Source: Plicaturopsis crispa FD-325 SS-3 (Eukaryota; Basidiomycota; Agaricomycetes; Amylocorticiales; Amylocorticiaceae). Taken from it: a stretch of 64,000 bases of DNA. Of this stretch, positions 33,012 through 44,625 are shown one piece after another (position 1 is the first letter of the stretch; the number at the start of each line of letters is the position of its first letter). The notes beneath the pieces were generated by a model. The model saw nothing but the letters and a program-made list of their open reading frames with translations, did no database searches and had not been told where the DNA came from. The translations under genes and the position numbers were made by a program. The stretch covers positions 300,884 to 364,883 of the forward strand of contig KN832571.1 in NCBI GenBank assembly GCA_000827205.1. Reading direction: 5' to 3'.

Positions 33012-33444
33012 CAAGGGGCCACCCGGCACAAAATGGCAGACATCGTCTCACTTGTGTCTTCTGTCGGCAAAGCAAGGACCCCGCCCCCTCGCAATCAAAT
33101 AGGTCTCCCTTCTGACTCAATGGAGACGCAAATCGTGTGCGGGATCTGATGCATACCGCTGTCCTGGCCAGCGACGAGCACGAACTTCAAGTTGAAACAA
33201 CATTGCACAAGTGGTATCGTACTACTTAGCAGAGTATGCGAGTCGTTAATATAAATTCACACTCGAAAGTTGTGGTTGGCGCAGCATACGAAATTAATGG
33301 TACATCATGTAGTCGTACGGAATGTCCGTGAGTTTAACAAGTATATGAAGTCGATACACTACAAGGCGGGGATTAGGAAGAGCATTAGGACGATCAGATA
33401 CAGTAGATGATTCATATAGTAAGTAGTAGAGTAGCATATCGTAC

Positions 33445-36400
33445 TCATTGCTTTGAACGCTTGGAAGGTCCAGGTCCAGGCGAAGCAGGTAGAACAGCGG
33501 GGCGCTTCCGAGTTGACGGTTTTGCCTTCTTGACGCGGACGCCCTCTCCATCGGCGGCCATGCGTGCCTCTGTTCCAGGGAAATCCTCGACATTGAGCGC
33601 ATCGGGCACGCCCAGATCGGTCTGCTCCTGCCGCGAGATGAGCGCGGCCTTGCAGATGGTGTGCGAGGGAAGTTCAGCCGTTGTACTCTGGCCTGGGTGC
33701 GACGTCCGAAGGTGGTCGACCATGTTGTATTTCCATATTGCTTGGAATTCCTGTAGTTTCGGGTCCTGGTAACAGAGCCCGCAAATTATCGGTGCGTTTG
33801 TGCAAGGCGTATTGTCCGAGCCCTTCAAAGCGGCCTTCAATCCGAAGGAATGGTGGTGAGAGCAAGCAGACTTTGCTTTGAAAGTTGTCGCCGTTTTCAA
33901 TAGAGTGACCGCGCATCCGCCACGGCCACAAAATCCGCATGGCATGTAATCGTGGACCTGTATTCGTAGAAGGATTAATAGAGGGTAACTTGGATGTCGA
34001 CATCCATCCGCATGACTGCGATACTGCGTACCTTCTCGGCTAAGCCATCCTCCTGTACGCCTCGCTTTGCCAGCAAGATGTGTTTGCCCACATGTTCCCG
34101 CACAGTCTTTCGCTTCAAGACTGCTGTGCACTGGTGACAAACTACATCCTCGTCGCTTATCTCCTGCTCCGCAGCAGCAGCAGTCGCCTGCTCTGCAACG
34201 AACATTGCATTGCCTGACAAGATTCAGTCCGCAGCCTCGAGAGGGAGAATTTCGAGCAGGAACACACCATTTAGATTGCGGTAAGGCAGCGTAAGTCCTT
34301 CACCGCATTTTGGCATAGACTGAAGCACGTCTGTTGCCGCAGTAGGCGAGTCGCCCATTTCGTTCTTCGCGTTTGCCCAAATCAGCAATGCTAGCGATTC
34401 GAGGGCATCTTCTTTAAACGACCATGTCATACCGCCAGCCGGACTATCGCTACTAGCTTCTGGCGGAATACACGACTCGGAGGGGCCAGCCATACTAGTA
34501 TTTGGAGGAGCGATGCCGGCGACGGTGGCACATAGTTCCGGGTTGAGTGGGTAAACGAGATGTCCAGGCGATGATAGCGTCAGCGATCTTCTCGTGAGTC
34601 GACTTTCTGTTCCCGGAGCTGCAGGTTTTGCGATAACTAACGACGGAAGCTCCATGTATCTTCCTGTCCAAACCCAGGTGCTTGAATCTGCAGGTCGGAG
34701 GCACATAAGCTGGCCAGTGACCGAGATCTTCGCAGAGATGAGTCTAAGCTCGTCTCTCTTCACTTGGTCGACTCGTTTACCGTTCAATCGCAACGCCGTC
34801 ACAGTCATTATGGCCAGAACAACAGCACCGCCCGACTTCACGAGAAGAGCCGCAAGATCTCCAATGTGGATGGCAGAAGGGTCGGTGATATCGGATAAGT
34901 TGAGGTTGAGCGGGGCGCCCGAGAACGAGAATGATCTCGACGCCGAACGCGAATTACGGTCGGTGGATTTCTTCATGCCCTGGATCGCTCTTCGTAATGC
35001 TGACGATTTGTGTATCCATGCACCTTCGTGCCAGATCCAATCCTTGGCATTGAACGTCGGCGGGGTCGGTACGCTCTCGGGCGTTTGCATCCCTTTTGCA
35101 ATGTTCGGAGGGACATCAGGCAGTAGGTCCTCTAGCTCAACCTGCGCGCCTGTATCGTACAGCTCTTCTTCTAGCTGACGGAGCTCGTCTGCAGCTATCT
35201 TGTCCGCCGACGCTGCGGGCGTATCTGCACCGGCAGCTTCTGGAACATCTGGCACCACCGGCTCTTCCAGTGAGCGATCCTTTTCGACGGCTATGCCGGG
35301 GTACTTCCCATCTCCGAATGGCCGTAGCATATCGAGATTCTCTCGTGCGAACAGGCCCTCGAAATCGCAGGTGATCCCGTATTTTGATAGTGCGGCAATC
35401 GCTGATGCCTTCCCAGACGTCCACGCGGATAATAGCCCTGCCCTTCCGGCTGTCGCGTCCCCTTTCCATGACCTCGGATTGACATGGTCAACCCCTTCAG
35501 CACCCGAGAGCTTGAGCCGTTTGTGTCCTCGGTCCCAGGCTGGCTGGCGGTTGAGGATCTCGCGCGCATCGCAAACCGCACAGATGGTGCTGCACAGCTC
35601 GAGTATGTCATGATTTCGGTGATGCGTGTTGCATCTGCATTCGCAGAAGCAGAGTTCCAGTCGATCATCACCAATTTGCGACAGGTAAAACGCTTGCATC
35701 GGGTCGAGCTCCTGCTGTTTCGCAACGCAGAAATACAAATTTTTCACCATGGTCTGACTGTCCGCGTAGAGTTGGTTTGACATGAAATTGGTCCCGTGCT
35801 TGCGGAACATAACAAATGCAATGTGGGCATATTTCGACACCTTTGCAAGCTGTTCCTCCAATGAAAGGTGGACATCGACGAAGGGCTCGACTAACGCGGA
35901 AAGCATCTCAGAAAGGAGCTCGATTGCACTGTGCGCCTTTCGTTGGGTCGGGTTGAGGTCATCGATGGGAAGCAGCGATATCGCTTTCAGCGACTGCAGG
36001 AGACGTACTGCCATTGGAACGTTTTGGTGGTCGGCTGGGTTGATCAAGGACCTAACGGCTGGTAGCGTCATACCCTCGATGCGGAGGAGATGCACCGTTA
36101 GGGTTTCCGAGTTCAAAACAAAGTCCCCGATGACGATACCATCCCGGGTGCGTATGAGCGTACAGAATCTCTTGAATAGATGCTTCGGGTCGGAGTCCAT
36201 GGTAATGAGAAACTCCCCAACGTAGAGATTCATGCCGGCAAGCTTGCACAGAAGCTGGTACAGCGACAGGTTTTCGTCCAGCATGTACTTCATCAGCAGA
36301 CTGTGCAGTGCAGGTCTCCGGACACCATCACCATCGGTACTGATGCACCAGATCATGCCCCGTGCATCCGCGTAAAAAAGCCTATAACGTTCGACCGCAC

Positions 36401-38719
36401 GCCATATCCAAACAGCTTGATCTTTGCTATTCTCCGTTTTGCAGGTCGGCGAGACAATGATCGGTCTTGCATGATAGTCTTCCGACGAGAATGATGCGAC
36501 CGCCAAAACTGTTGCCTCCTTGCCCAGATGGCAATCCCCCTTATTTATCATCGATGCTATCTTCTCGACGGACTCGACACTTTCTATCTCAAGGCCCCCG
36601 TCAACAGGAGCGTGTTCTCGACAAAGTCCGACGATGGAGTTATTGGGCCGATGGTAGCGGGGTCTTTCATCCAAGCTTATCTCGTCGATGAGAAATGCAT
36701 GGCCAGTGAGTGGTCGCCCGAAAGCCACTCCGGTATTACTGAAGTTCGAATGAAGATTATGGTCTATTTCTTCGTCCGAAGGAGCAGCAGTACACGGTAT
36801 GATGGACAGACGGTGAGAGTTCCGGCGACTCGTGGACATGGACGGCGTGCCAATGGCATGATTCAATGCATAGACCAACTTGCCGCCGCCGAGGATTTGG
36901 ATGAGTCGAGTGAGGTCCAAATTGTCGGTATCGTACCCACGAACATGGTATGTGCCTTCGATTGCCTTTTCCATGAGCGCTACAATACTGTCGACGCTCG
37001 CGTTGCAGTTGAGTGCAGTTCGGACGAGCTGATGTAGACGTGGAACGTCCATCGTTCCAACAGCCATCACGAACCGTTTGAAGTCGTCCATTTTGTCCAG
37101 AAGAGTGCCGAGACGACGATTCAAGTTCAAAATCTGTAAATCGGTGAGTATACAGCCCGACTATCATGCATTGGAGTGCCGCAACTAACCTCGAGTTTTT
37201 GAGTATTGATTTGTCCCCGGAGCAGTCGAACCTGGGTCTTCATTTGCGGATGGTTGTAGAACTCGTAGCCCGAGTGCGCGGCAGGGAGCGGGAGCTCTGC
37301 ACGGCGCTTCATGTCCAGAAGTTTCGGCGACTGCGCGATTTGGGAACAAGGCAGGCACGCGGTTTGATCTGCAAAGATCTGTACTGAACACCCGTTTGCT
37401 CGAGCCCAGAAGTCGCACCCAGTGCGTGTCATTTTCGTGAAATAGTAACCGGGCGTGATCGTGTCATGAAGCTGCCACGGATATGTGGAATACATCGACC
37501 CGGCTGGCCAAACAAACAGAACCCCAGGACACTCTTTCAGCAAAGCTCGTGGTGAGAGCGGCGCGGCCCTGTGCATCTGAGCCGATGACTTCTGGAAGTT
37601 GAGGCGTGGTAGTGGGTCATCCCGAGAACATATCGTAAGTGATTCGTCGGGTTCGATATCCTCGCCTATGGATCCTAACTCGTGCCCGCAACTCCTCCCA
37701 GAAGCGCTCTGAAGCGCACCAATATTCCGAGAAATCTGACGAGTGGTTGGCGAGGCTGGTGTGTAAGCACTGCCTAATGTATCCTTCAGTGGCGACGACG
37801 GAGGAGCCGAATACGAACGCTCGGCTACAGCACGAGGCGGCGTTCTCGAGCGAGCCAACGACGCAGTTATCTCGGCAAGTCGTCGCTTTTCCCATTCTCG
37901 AGTATCCATGCTGGCGGCGCGTTGCTTTTCGTTTCGTGCGGATTGTCGTTTGCAAGGCCCCGCCAAGAAGTGCATGTGGAAAGATCGTTCTGTTTTGTTG
38001 TCCGACCCTAAGCTGACCCATTGCTCGCAGTTTTGACAGTGCTTCTCGCGGATGCCTGCAGCGCTGTACCGATACCCTGCGGGGAGTGGTGTCGGCGGCA
38101 AGACTTGCAGAATATCGCTCGCGGATGTCCCACCGGGGCCACTGGAATCCTCAATGGAGCTGGCATGGACGGACTGCTGAGACTCGCTAGCTCGAGTCGC
38201 CTCACGGTGAGTCGCGCGCTCGTAGATATTCGCGTAGTTTTCTGAGATGTCCGTTAGGTTTTACTACTTCGCGACACCGGCACATCTAGACGCACCGTGA
38301 TAGTTCTCAGACGCGTCGCGTAGCCTCGAATGATCCGGCATGCCAGTCATGTCCACCAGCATGCGTGTTGAGCTCTCGGCAGAGGTCGCGGTACGACCTT
38401 CACCCATCGCGCGCTGCGCGCCATACGCGTATCCAGACGCGTCGTTGGCCTGTGGCCACATCTCCGCTCGGCGGCCTCCCTCTCTGTCCTCGTCAAGCTC
38501 CTGCATCTCGTAAGGCCACCATTGCATACTGTGGGCACCGGCAGATGACTGTCCGGCGTCTGACTGTCCAAAAGTCTGGTCTGCAACAACGCCATGCCCA
38601 GCCACGTCTGAGAACGCGTCCGACATGACTGCAGTCGCGTCGACCTCGGCACGGGAGTCTGCCTCGGTCGCTGCGTGATACCATTCCCAGCTATGCCCCA
38701 AGTATTCCGAGTCGGCCAT
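33445..38719 (-). CDS. Large zinc-finger protein, putative transposase of the 6.1-kb element
   Basis: Five exons (38719-38296, 38241-37190, 37133-34268, 34213-34032, 33957-33445) sum to exactly 1,679 codons with no internal stop. Seen: an acidic N-terminus; a Cys/His cluster CQNC followed about 16 residues on by HMHF and a further Cys (zinc-finger-like, about residues 205-235); a coiled coil QVRLLRGQINTQKLE; then a core with LIDEISLDE, CISTDGDG, DPKHLFKRF and VIGDFVLNSE, whose acidic residues in hydrophobic strands recall RNase H-fold transposases such as P/THAP9-like ones; later AWDRGHKRLKL and VDHVNPRSWKGD; and C-terminal CHQC, CGFCGRGGC and CGLC-H zinc motifs with a basic tail. Homologous multicopy genes are, as far as I recall, common in agaricomycetes. 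The transposase role follows from the element ends and is inference. Confidence 0.8.
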
Positions 38720-39095
38720 TCATAAATATCAATGCATGGTGTTTTCCGCGAGCCTGTTGAGGACGGTGCAGTGAATGAATTATTGTCTGAGCGGGCTGCG
38801 GCGTCGCTAGACCAACGTACCATCTACTTACCGCTCATTTGCGCCAATACGTATATTTCAAATAGAGTGCCTTCTGCGCGTCGGATGGGTCGGCATTGAG
38901 ATCTCACAGATCGCCAAACATTTCTTCAAGTTTCCTGTATGTTTACGAGCACTGGACGGATCCCTTAATCCTTTTGGAATACGAATGTTCAAGCAAATCG
39001 GTATAGAGCATCGCACTTCAACGAGATCGATTTACCAAGAGGGAGAAAACATAGAAAAATCTTAAAAAGTTCGTCGAAGACCCCGGAAACAAGGA

Positions 39096-39117
39096 CCCCC
39101 TCCCCCCTCCCTCCCCC
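39096..39117 (-). other. G-quadruplex-capable tract near right transposon end
   Basis: The minus strand reads four G runs of 5, 3, 6 and 5 separated by single A residues. It starts 38 bp inside the right terminus of the 6.1-kb element. Confidence 0.7.
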
Positions 39118-39155
39118 TAGACGGTGTTTTTTATTAAGGTTTTGGTGGCCCCTTG

Positions 39156-39163
39156 AACTAGCG
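39156..39163 (+). repeat. Target site duplication, right copy (AACTAGCG)
   Basis: Identical to 33004-33011. Confidence 0.85.
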
Positions 39164-39512
39164 TATTTATTATACGGTGGATCACCTTTTCAGAGGCGTT
39201 ACATTAGCCTGTACCTTGTACACTGTACGGGGACGCGGGGACGTCCGACGCGAAACTATTATATGAAGTGCCACGTGGTTTCCCCACCAGTGGCTGTGCT
39301 AGTGCTCCTGCTGAATCGCACGGTCTTAAATCATAAACGGCGAGGTCTGTTCTTTCGATAATTCTCTGCTTTCACAAGGTCTCGGGGCGCTTGTTTACAG
39401 CACAGCGTAGCGCCCACCATCGATCCAGATAATCAGTCTCACCAAGCTGTGTTAAAAGCAGACGCGGCAGCCGACTGCAGCTTTCATCCCATACCAACGG
39501 CGTTCCGACCCT

Positions 39513-41472
39513 ATGCCTGCAAAATACTCGCATGTCAAGAAACGGTCTGCCTCGGGTCTGCTGAAGAAATCGTCTACAAATGGGCACATCCATACTGTCA
39601 AGGATAGCCCGACGCATCGCGGTACACTGAATCCGCATGTCGACCGTAGCATTACCCAGGCTATGACGGCCGTCTCCCAGCTTGAGCGCGCTATCGCACG
39701 CATCCTTCTCCTACGCTACGAGCAGGATATCGCGCGTCTCTTCTCTACGCGTCTTTTCAGCGTTGCTCTCGTGCACCTGCCGACCTTCGTCATGCGCTGT
39801 GTTACTGTCGGCGGCCCGTCTTGGGTCGCACAAAACGCAGACTGCGACGAAATCAAGGACTTCTTTCGTGCGGCGATTGGCATGGATATGCGACAAGCTG
39901 GCGAGCGCGTCGCTACAAAGTCGGTTCTATGGACGTACAATGCCCTACGACACTTTGTACGCATCGTTCATTATATCTAATTGCGCTTACCCGCTCATAT
40001 TCGTAGGCCATGTCCAACAACGTTACCATTTGCTCGACACGCGGCCTGCACTCACTGCGGCTACTCCCCCATTATCCTGCGCTCAAGGCGCACCTCGACT
40101 CTCTAGAGTCGGGCCCTTCACCAACTTTCACGAAACCACCGCACCTTGGGCCGCTGACGGAGGGCCTAGACGCGCTCGAGGAGGCGTGTGAGCTCAAATA
40201 CGTGGCAGACCGCGGGGACTGGCCGGCAGACTGGCGACCGAAGATACGCGCGGGCTACGAGCGCGTATCGCAGACGCTGTGGCGCGTCGCGCGCGAGTTT
40301 GACGTGCGCGGATACGGGCTCGTGCTGCGCGATAAACTAACAACGAAATGGTGTGACTGCGGTTGCTCGACAGATCACCTCGCTGAAGTCTGTGAGCGCA
40401 CGGTACGCGAGGACGAGGAGGAGAGTGGAGTGCGGCCTGGGAAGCAACGCGAGTGGGACGGCCGAGGAAGCGGAGTGCTTGGGTGGGGGACAGAAGAGGA
40501 GGAGGATCTTTGGGAGCTAGATCTGGATTTTGGTGGTGTCGACCCTGAAGAGTGCGAGGACAAAGCGGACACCGACATGACGATAGGGGAACTCATGGAA
40601 TGGCGGTATCTCAAAGCGGAACGGGAAAAAGAAACGGTGAATTCAGTAGTGTCATTTGTTTCGTCGTTCACTAATATATTCGCCAGGGAAATGCTGCTTT
40701 CCGGAAGGGCGAGTTCGAAGTTGCTGCGGGGCATTACGAAGCAGCGGATAAGATCGAGCCAGAGATTCCACACTACCAACTCAATCTCGCTGCGGCACAC
40801 CTTAAACTGAACAAGTGAGTTGCTGTCCCAACGCGTACCCCATCCACGCACTAAGTGTACGTAGTTGGATGGACGCTGAAAAGGCGTGCACCAAAGCGCT
40901 GGGGCAGCATCGCAGTGGCAAAGGATACTTCCGCCGTGCAAAAGCGCGGAAAATGCTAGGCCGTAATGAAGATGCTATCAAAGGCTTGTGTCTGCCCTGC
41001 ACATTTTTACTTCGCCTCCTTACCATCTCCCTCAGATCTTCGTGCGCTACTGAGGATTCAGCCTGGAAACAACGAGGCCATGGCGGAACTATCGGCCTTG
41101 CTTCCGCCAGTACCACGAGACCCGCATATACATGATCTACCTGCAGACCAGGGATCGTCGTCTCGACCACCTCCGTCGTCATCTTCGTCCTCCGCGCGAC
41201 ATCCCGTGCCGTCCAACCACGATCCAGCGCTTGAGCCTACGCGGCTAAAGTCGAAACCACCCAAACCCCTTCCGTTTGAGCGCACCAAGGCGGACGATCG
41301 CAAGCTGCGAATTGCGCTCGTCCCGATGACAGTCGATATGCCCATTTCGTCTGTCCCCGCTAGCAGTGGGAAACAGAAGGCGAAAGCGAAGGGCGCGGCG
41401 GCGCAAATGCGAGCGGAGTCGTTTATGTATCCGAACTGGGAGCGCTACGTTGTGAGAAGGATTAGTGGCTAG
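39513..41472 (+). CDS. TPR-repeat protein
   Basis: The model joins a first exon (39513-39956) through a 50-nt intron (39957-40006) to a long second exon, then three more introns (about 40636-40687, 40814-40864 and 40984-41035). Seen: a conserved N-terminal region of unknown type with a CDCGCSTDHLAEVC cysteine cluster, an acidic Glu/Asp-rich linker, then TPR helices GNAAFRKGEFEVAAGHYEAA, HYQLNLAAAHLKLN, ACTKALGQH-GYFRRAKARKMLG and DLRALLRIQPGNNEA. The tail is Ser/Pro-rich and basic. TPR arrays of this form (as in co-chaperones and immunophilins) bind partner proteins such as Hsp90, but no catalytic domain is seen. The last intron has a GC donor rather than GT; only this join restores the TPR frame. 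The N-terminal extent is less sure than the TPR part. Confidence 0.72.
40984..41035 (+). other. GC-AG intron in the TPR gene
   Basis: The exon ends ATCAAAG and the intron starts GCTTGT. No GT donor nearby gives the frame needed to continue into the next TPR helix (DLRALLRIQPG). The 52-nt length is normal for this genome. Confidence 0.6.
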
Positions 41473-42622
41473 TACGTCCAAGATCCTTCATACTGCGTTG
41501 CTGCCAGCAGGGCTGTTTTCTCTCTCTCATTGTTATCATGGTTTGTCGTGTGTTCACTAGTGTCGTTTTTTGTACTTGTTATTATGCTTCAGACAGCTCA
41601 GTCTTCACCGATACTTAGAATTGCAGATGCATTAATGTGATGTCTCCGTGGTACTTACCTACGTATGTTGAGTAGGACGACGACTTTGACAATTCATCAG
41701 TTTCAGCTGGCGCGCACGCCGCAAAGTGTGCGGGATCTTGCTCAGCGGAGTAGCGGATCGAATTGAAACTCCGCGATGTTGAGCAATGATCACGCGGACC
41801 TTGACAGCTGTTTGCATGTCGATAGACCGCTTTGCTTTCCCGTTCGCCTTCGTTTTGTGTTTACAAGTGGAGCCAACCAAACAGATCGAATGCCCGATTT
41901 GATGCAACGTGGGTTGGTACCTGGTCAGCGGCGAGCGCTCAAATCTATCCTGCGAAAATCGTCACTGCTCGGGGATCAGGATAGACTCAAAGGCTGCTGC
42001 CTCAATACTGAACGCCATGCCTCCAGCTCATATCGCGAAGCGGCGCTGCATATGTTGAGGTAGGTATATTTAGGTTTGTGTAGACAGGCTACTCTTAGGC
42101 TTTAGTCTCACCAAGAAACCCCGTAGCAACGCGGGTCCTCTGCCGCTACATACAGGTGCATCCGATGTGCGGTCGACGACCTTCGACCTTCGACAACTCG
42201 GACGACGACTCGGAAATTACAGGCATTGGGTCCGCATCCCGATGCCTTCGGCGCCCACCCCGCGACGACACAGCTACGGACCTACATAAGTTTTTGCACC
42301 TGCAGCTTGATCGACTGCTAGGAGGCTCATCTGGCAGCAAACCCTTTGCCTGGATCATGTATGGGCACGCAAGGATGTCTCAGATCAGCCAAATGCACTG
42401 CTACGGATGGGGAATGTGTCCTAGGTGAGTGTCATGCTTCGTTGCAAAGTTCCAGACATGACAACTGTATTTGCATAGAATCGAGTTTCTGCTGGGTAAT
42501 CCCGTGCAAAATTGGCTCCGGTCTCCAGCTTGGAGAACAGATGGCCTGCAGGCCGCAGCGTATATGAGCCGGCTGGAATGTAGGTACTGTTTGCCTTTCA
42601 CCCCCGCATTTGACGCGACACC
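41473..42622. other. Repeat-rich region between TPR gene and multicopy-type gene
   Basis: Contains an imperfect hairpin (41734-41791, arms related to TTGCTCA and GCGGAGT) and one copy of a 104-bp inverted duplication (41806-41909). Short open frames at 41776-42063 and 42156-42428 might be exons of a decayed transposon gene, but no family is recognised. Confidence 0.4.
41806..41909 (+). repeat. 104-bp inverted duplication, copy A
   Basis: An identical inverted copy lies at 46020-46123. In both copies the same frame is open and would read SCLHVDRPLCFPVRLRFVF, but the flanks are unrelated. Confidence 0.85.
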
Positions 42623-44148
42623 ATGGCTGACGAGAATGCTCCCCTCACTCCCGCAGAACAGATTGCCTACCGTCGACGATTCCCGCGCATGGGTTGGTGG
42701 CTTCGTCAGTGGGACGATGCCCCTTGGCATAATCCACAGCAGCCCTACCCATTCGGGAATGCCGCTGCACCACCCATGCCCGCCCAGCAACCGCAGTATC
42801 CGCCACCACCGTATCCGCCTCCTCCATATCTTCCACCCGGCGCTCCGCATATGGCTCCGCCGCCACCGCTCCAGGCTCCACGGAACATACCTCGGGGACA
42901 GCGTCCAAGTGAGTCGTTTCCATATAGCAGAAATCGCAAACTTCTGACCAACAAAGCTCAGTCTCACATATTGATGTGTCTATCCCCCGCAATACCGGTG
43001 TTGTGGGCGGTATCGTCAGTCACATTGAGGTTAAGTTTCCGGTCGACATTCCCTTCGCGGACTTTTTCGAACGTGTCTGCGCCAACATGGACCTGTCGCC
43101 TCAAGTCGCCGAGCTCGGTTACCGCTACTACGACTTTCCGAGCCGTGCTCGAGACCCACCGTATAGGCTATCATCTGAAGCAGAGCTCCGAGCTGCAATA
43201 GCTTACGGGGTAGGCAAGATCCAACGGGCGCGCACTCGGCACATCGCGATGGAAATCCACAATCTGGTGAGTTTCTTCATGATTCTGTCCGCAGCTATGC
43301 TGATGTCGTTGGTGATGGTATTATCAGAATCCACCTCACGAGGCGCCTGCGGTGGCATCGGGATCGAAACGTAAAGCGGAGGACGATTCCGGCGATCTCG
43401 AGCCTGTCCTCAATTATGGCAGCGTTCTCCGAGAGCTTAAGCGCAAGCTCAGTTGCGAAGAGCATCCAGGCGAAAATCGTTGGTGCCGCATCCGCCCGGG
43501 AATGTTCAAAACCAAGGAGGAGAGGCACCAACACCTCGACCTACGCCAGGTGACCTTGTGGGCCAAAAAGATCGTGAGTCCGTTCTTCGCAAGCTACACT
43601 CAGGCCGTGGCCCTGACCTACTGCCATTCAAGGTTATGCAGGAAGCGACTTTTACCGAACCTCCGAGCACACTTGATTTTGACGACGTTCCAAGCCGGAA
43701 ACGTGCCAGGCACACACACACACCTGTCGCCTCATCTTCGGGCACCACAATCCATGTCCACACCCACATCTCCAGTCCGCCTCTTCTAGACAGCAGTGGC
43801 CAACGGCGTATCAACACCTCGCACACCTCGGACACATCACAAGACGTCTTCCCCACCTCCTCTACTGCCTCGGCACCCTCGTCTCCTCCTCCACCTCCTT
43901 ATCCCAGTGTTGCACAGCTTCTTCGTGACCTCCACCCAGTGCTTCCGACACTCAACCTTCCGAGCTGCGAAGCCACACTTATCAAAGTTGGCTATGCCTA
44001 TGTCAACAATGTTGCAGATGCGAGCCCTGCCCACCTCGGTAGTGTTCTTGGGATTCGTCCGGAGGCTGTTGAAAGCCTGCAGGATCACGCACTTTTCCTT
44101 ACCCGTCGGGCTGAGGAGACGTCACCCGAGGTCATTGAGGTCGACTAG
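42623..44148 (+). CDS. Basidiomycete multicopy-type protein of unknown function, SAM-like C-terminus
   Basis: Four exons from the ATG at 42623; introns near 42910-42970 (3' end uncertain), 43267-43327 and 43576-43635. The last, 60 nt, removes what would otherwise be a frameshift. Seen: a Pro/Tyr/Ala-rich stretch (PPYPPPPYLPP), a conserved block VSHIEVKFPVDIPFADFFERV with RYYDFPSRARDPPYRL, a segment CEEHPGENRWCRI followed by HLDLRQVTLWAKKI, a Ser/Pro/Thr-rich linker with a short His-Thr repeat, and a C-terminal helical region LIKVGYAYVNNVAD-HLGSVLGI that looks like a SAM domain. I recall related genes occurring in many copies in agaricomycetes, often near transposons; the function is unknown. 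No transposon ends were found around it. Confidence 0.65.
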
Positions 44149-44625
44149 TTGGTTCTTTTCATTGTCTCCTTTTCTTTGTTGTGTCTGTCCGCACCCTTTT
44201 TCTACATCTCGATGAATCTGTACGACAACTCATGATTTTGCTGACTACCCGTTACGATCCTTTACGAGATCCTTTACGATCACCTACGACCCTTTACGAC
44301 CTTTTATGACTTTCACGATGTCAATGTTGTGCGACTCGGGTGTCCAAATGCTCGACGTGGCGGTTATTACTTTACTATACACTTATCAATGTCTCTACTA
44401 ATTTTCGCTGCATCGCCGTGTTTCTCTCTATAATAGACCATGCTTTGGACCGCTTTCCACTACCTCAGATGTTTTTCTTGCCTTGCGATGGCAAGAAACA
44501 TTCAGGAGAAAAAGTCGGAGAAATTCATGGCAATCTGTCGCAGTGATGTCGCCGGAACCAAAAAACTTATGTATGTCTCGGTGGACCAGTACGCAAGAAC
44601 AAGTCAACTTTATGAATAGAATACA
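44149..44625. other. Intergenic region with short tandem repeat
   Basis: Lies between the multicopy-type gene and the Tc1-like transposase. It contains a degenerate tandem array, listed separately, and otherwise no recognisable feature. One end of the Tc1-like element should lie here, but no inverted repeat pair was found. Confidence 0.4.
44250..44312 (+). repeat. Degenerate tandem repeat of a CCTTTACGA unit
   Basis: About five units of 10-13 bp (TTACGATCC, TTTACGAGATCC, TTTACGATCACC, TACGACCC, TTTACGACC), just downstream of the stop of the preceding gene. Confidence 0.6.

Larger units (their letters stand above)
33012..39155. mobile_element. Complete 6.1-kb DNA transposon with a single large gene
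   Basis: Both ends read CAAGGGGCCACC (12-bp perfect inverted repeat), and the element is flanked by the 8-bp duplication AACTAGCG. It is 6,144 bp and contains one spliced gene on the minus strand that is intact over 1,678 codons. An 8-bp duplication with short terminal repeats fits hAT, P and KDZ groups; the protein does not match hAT to my eye. Intact ends and an intact gene suggest recent activity. Confidence 0.86.

Noticed and set aside
34200-34275. Apparent stop codon splitting the large transposase of the 6.1-kb element into two genes
   Set aside because: An intron with a GTGTGT donor (34214-34267) removes the stop. The five-exon sum is an exact multiple of three.
43560-43640. Apparent frameshift in the multicopy-type gene, suggesting a pseudogene
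   Set aside because: A 60-nt GT-AG intron (43576-43635) joins the frames cleanly in phase 0, so the gene can be intact.
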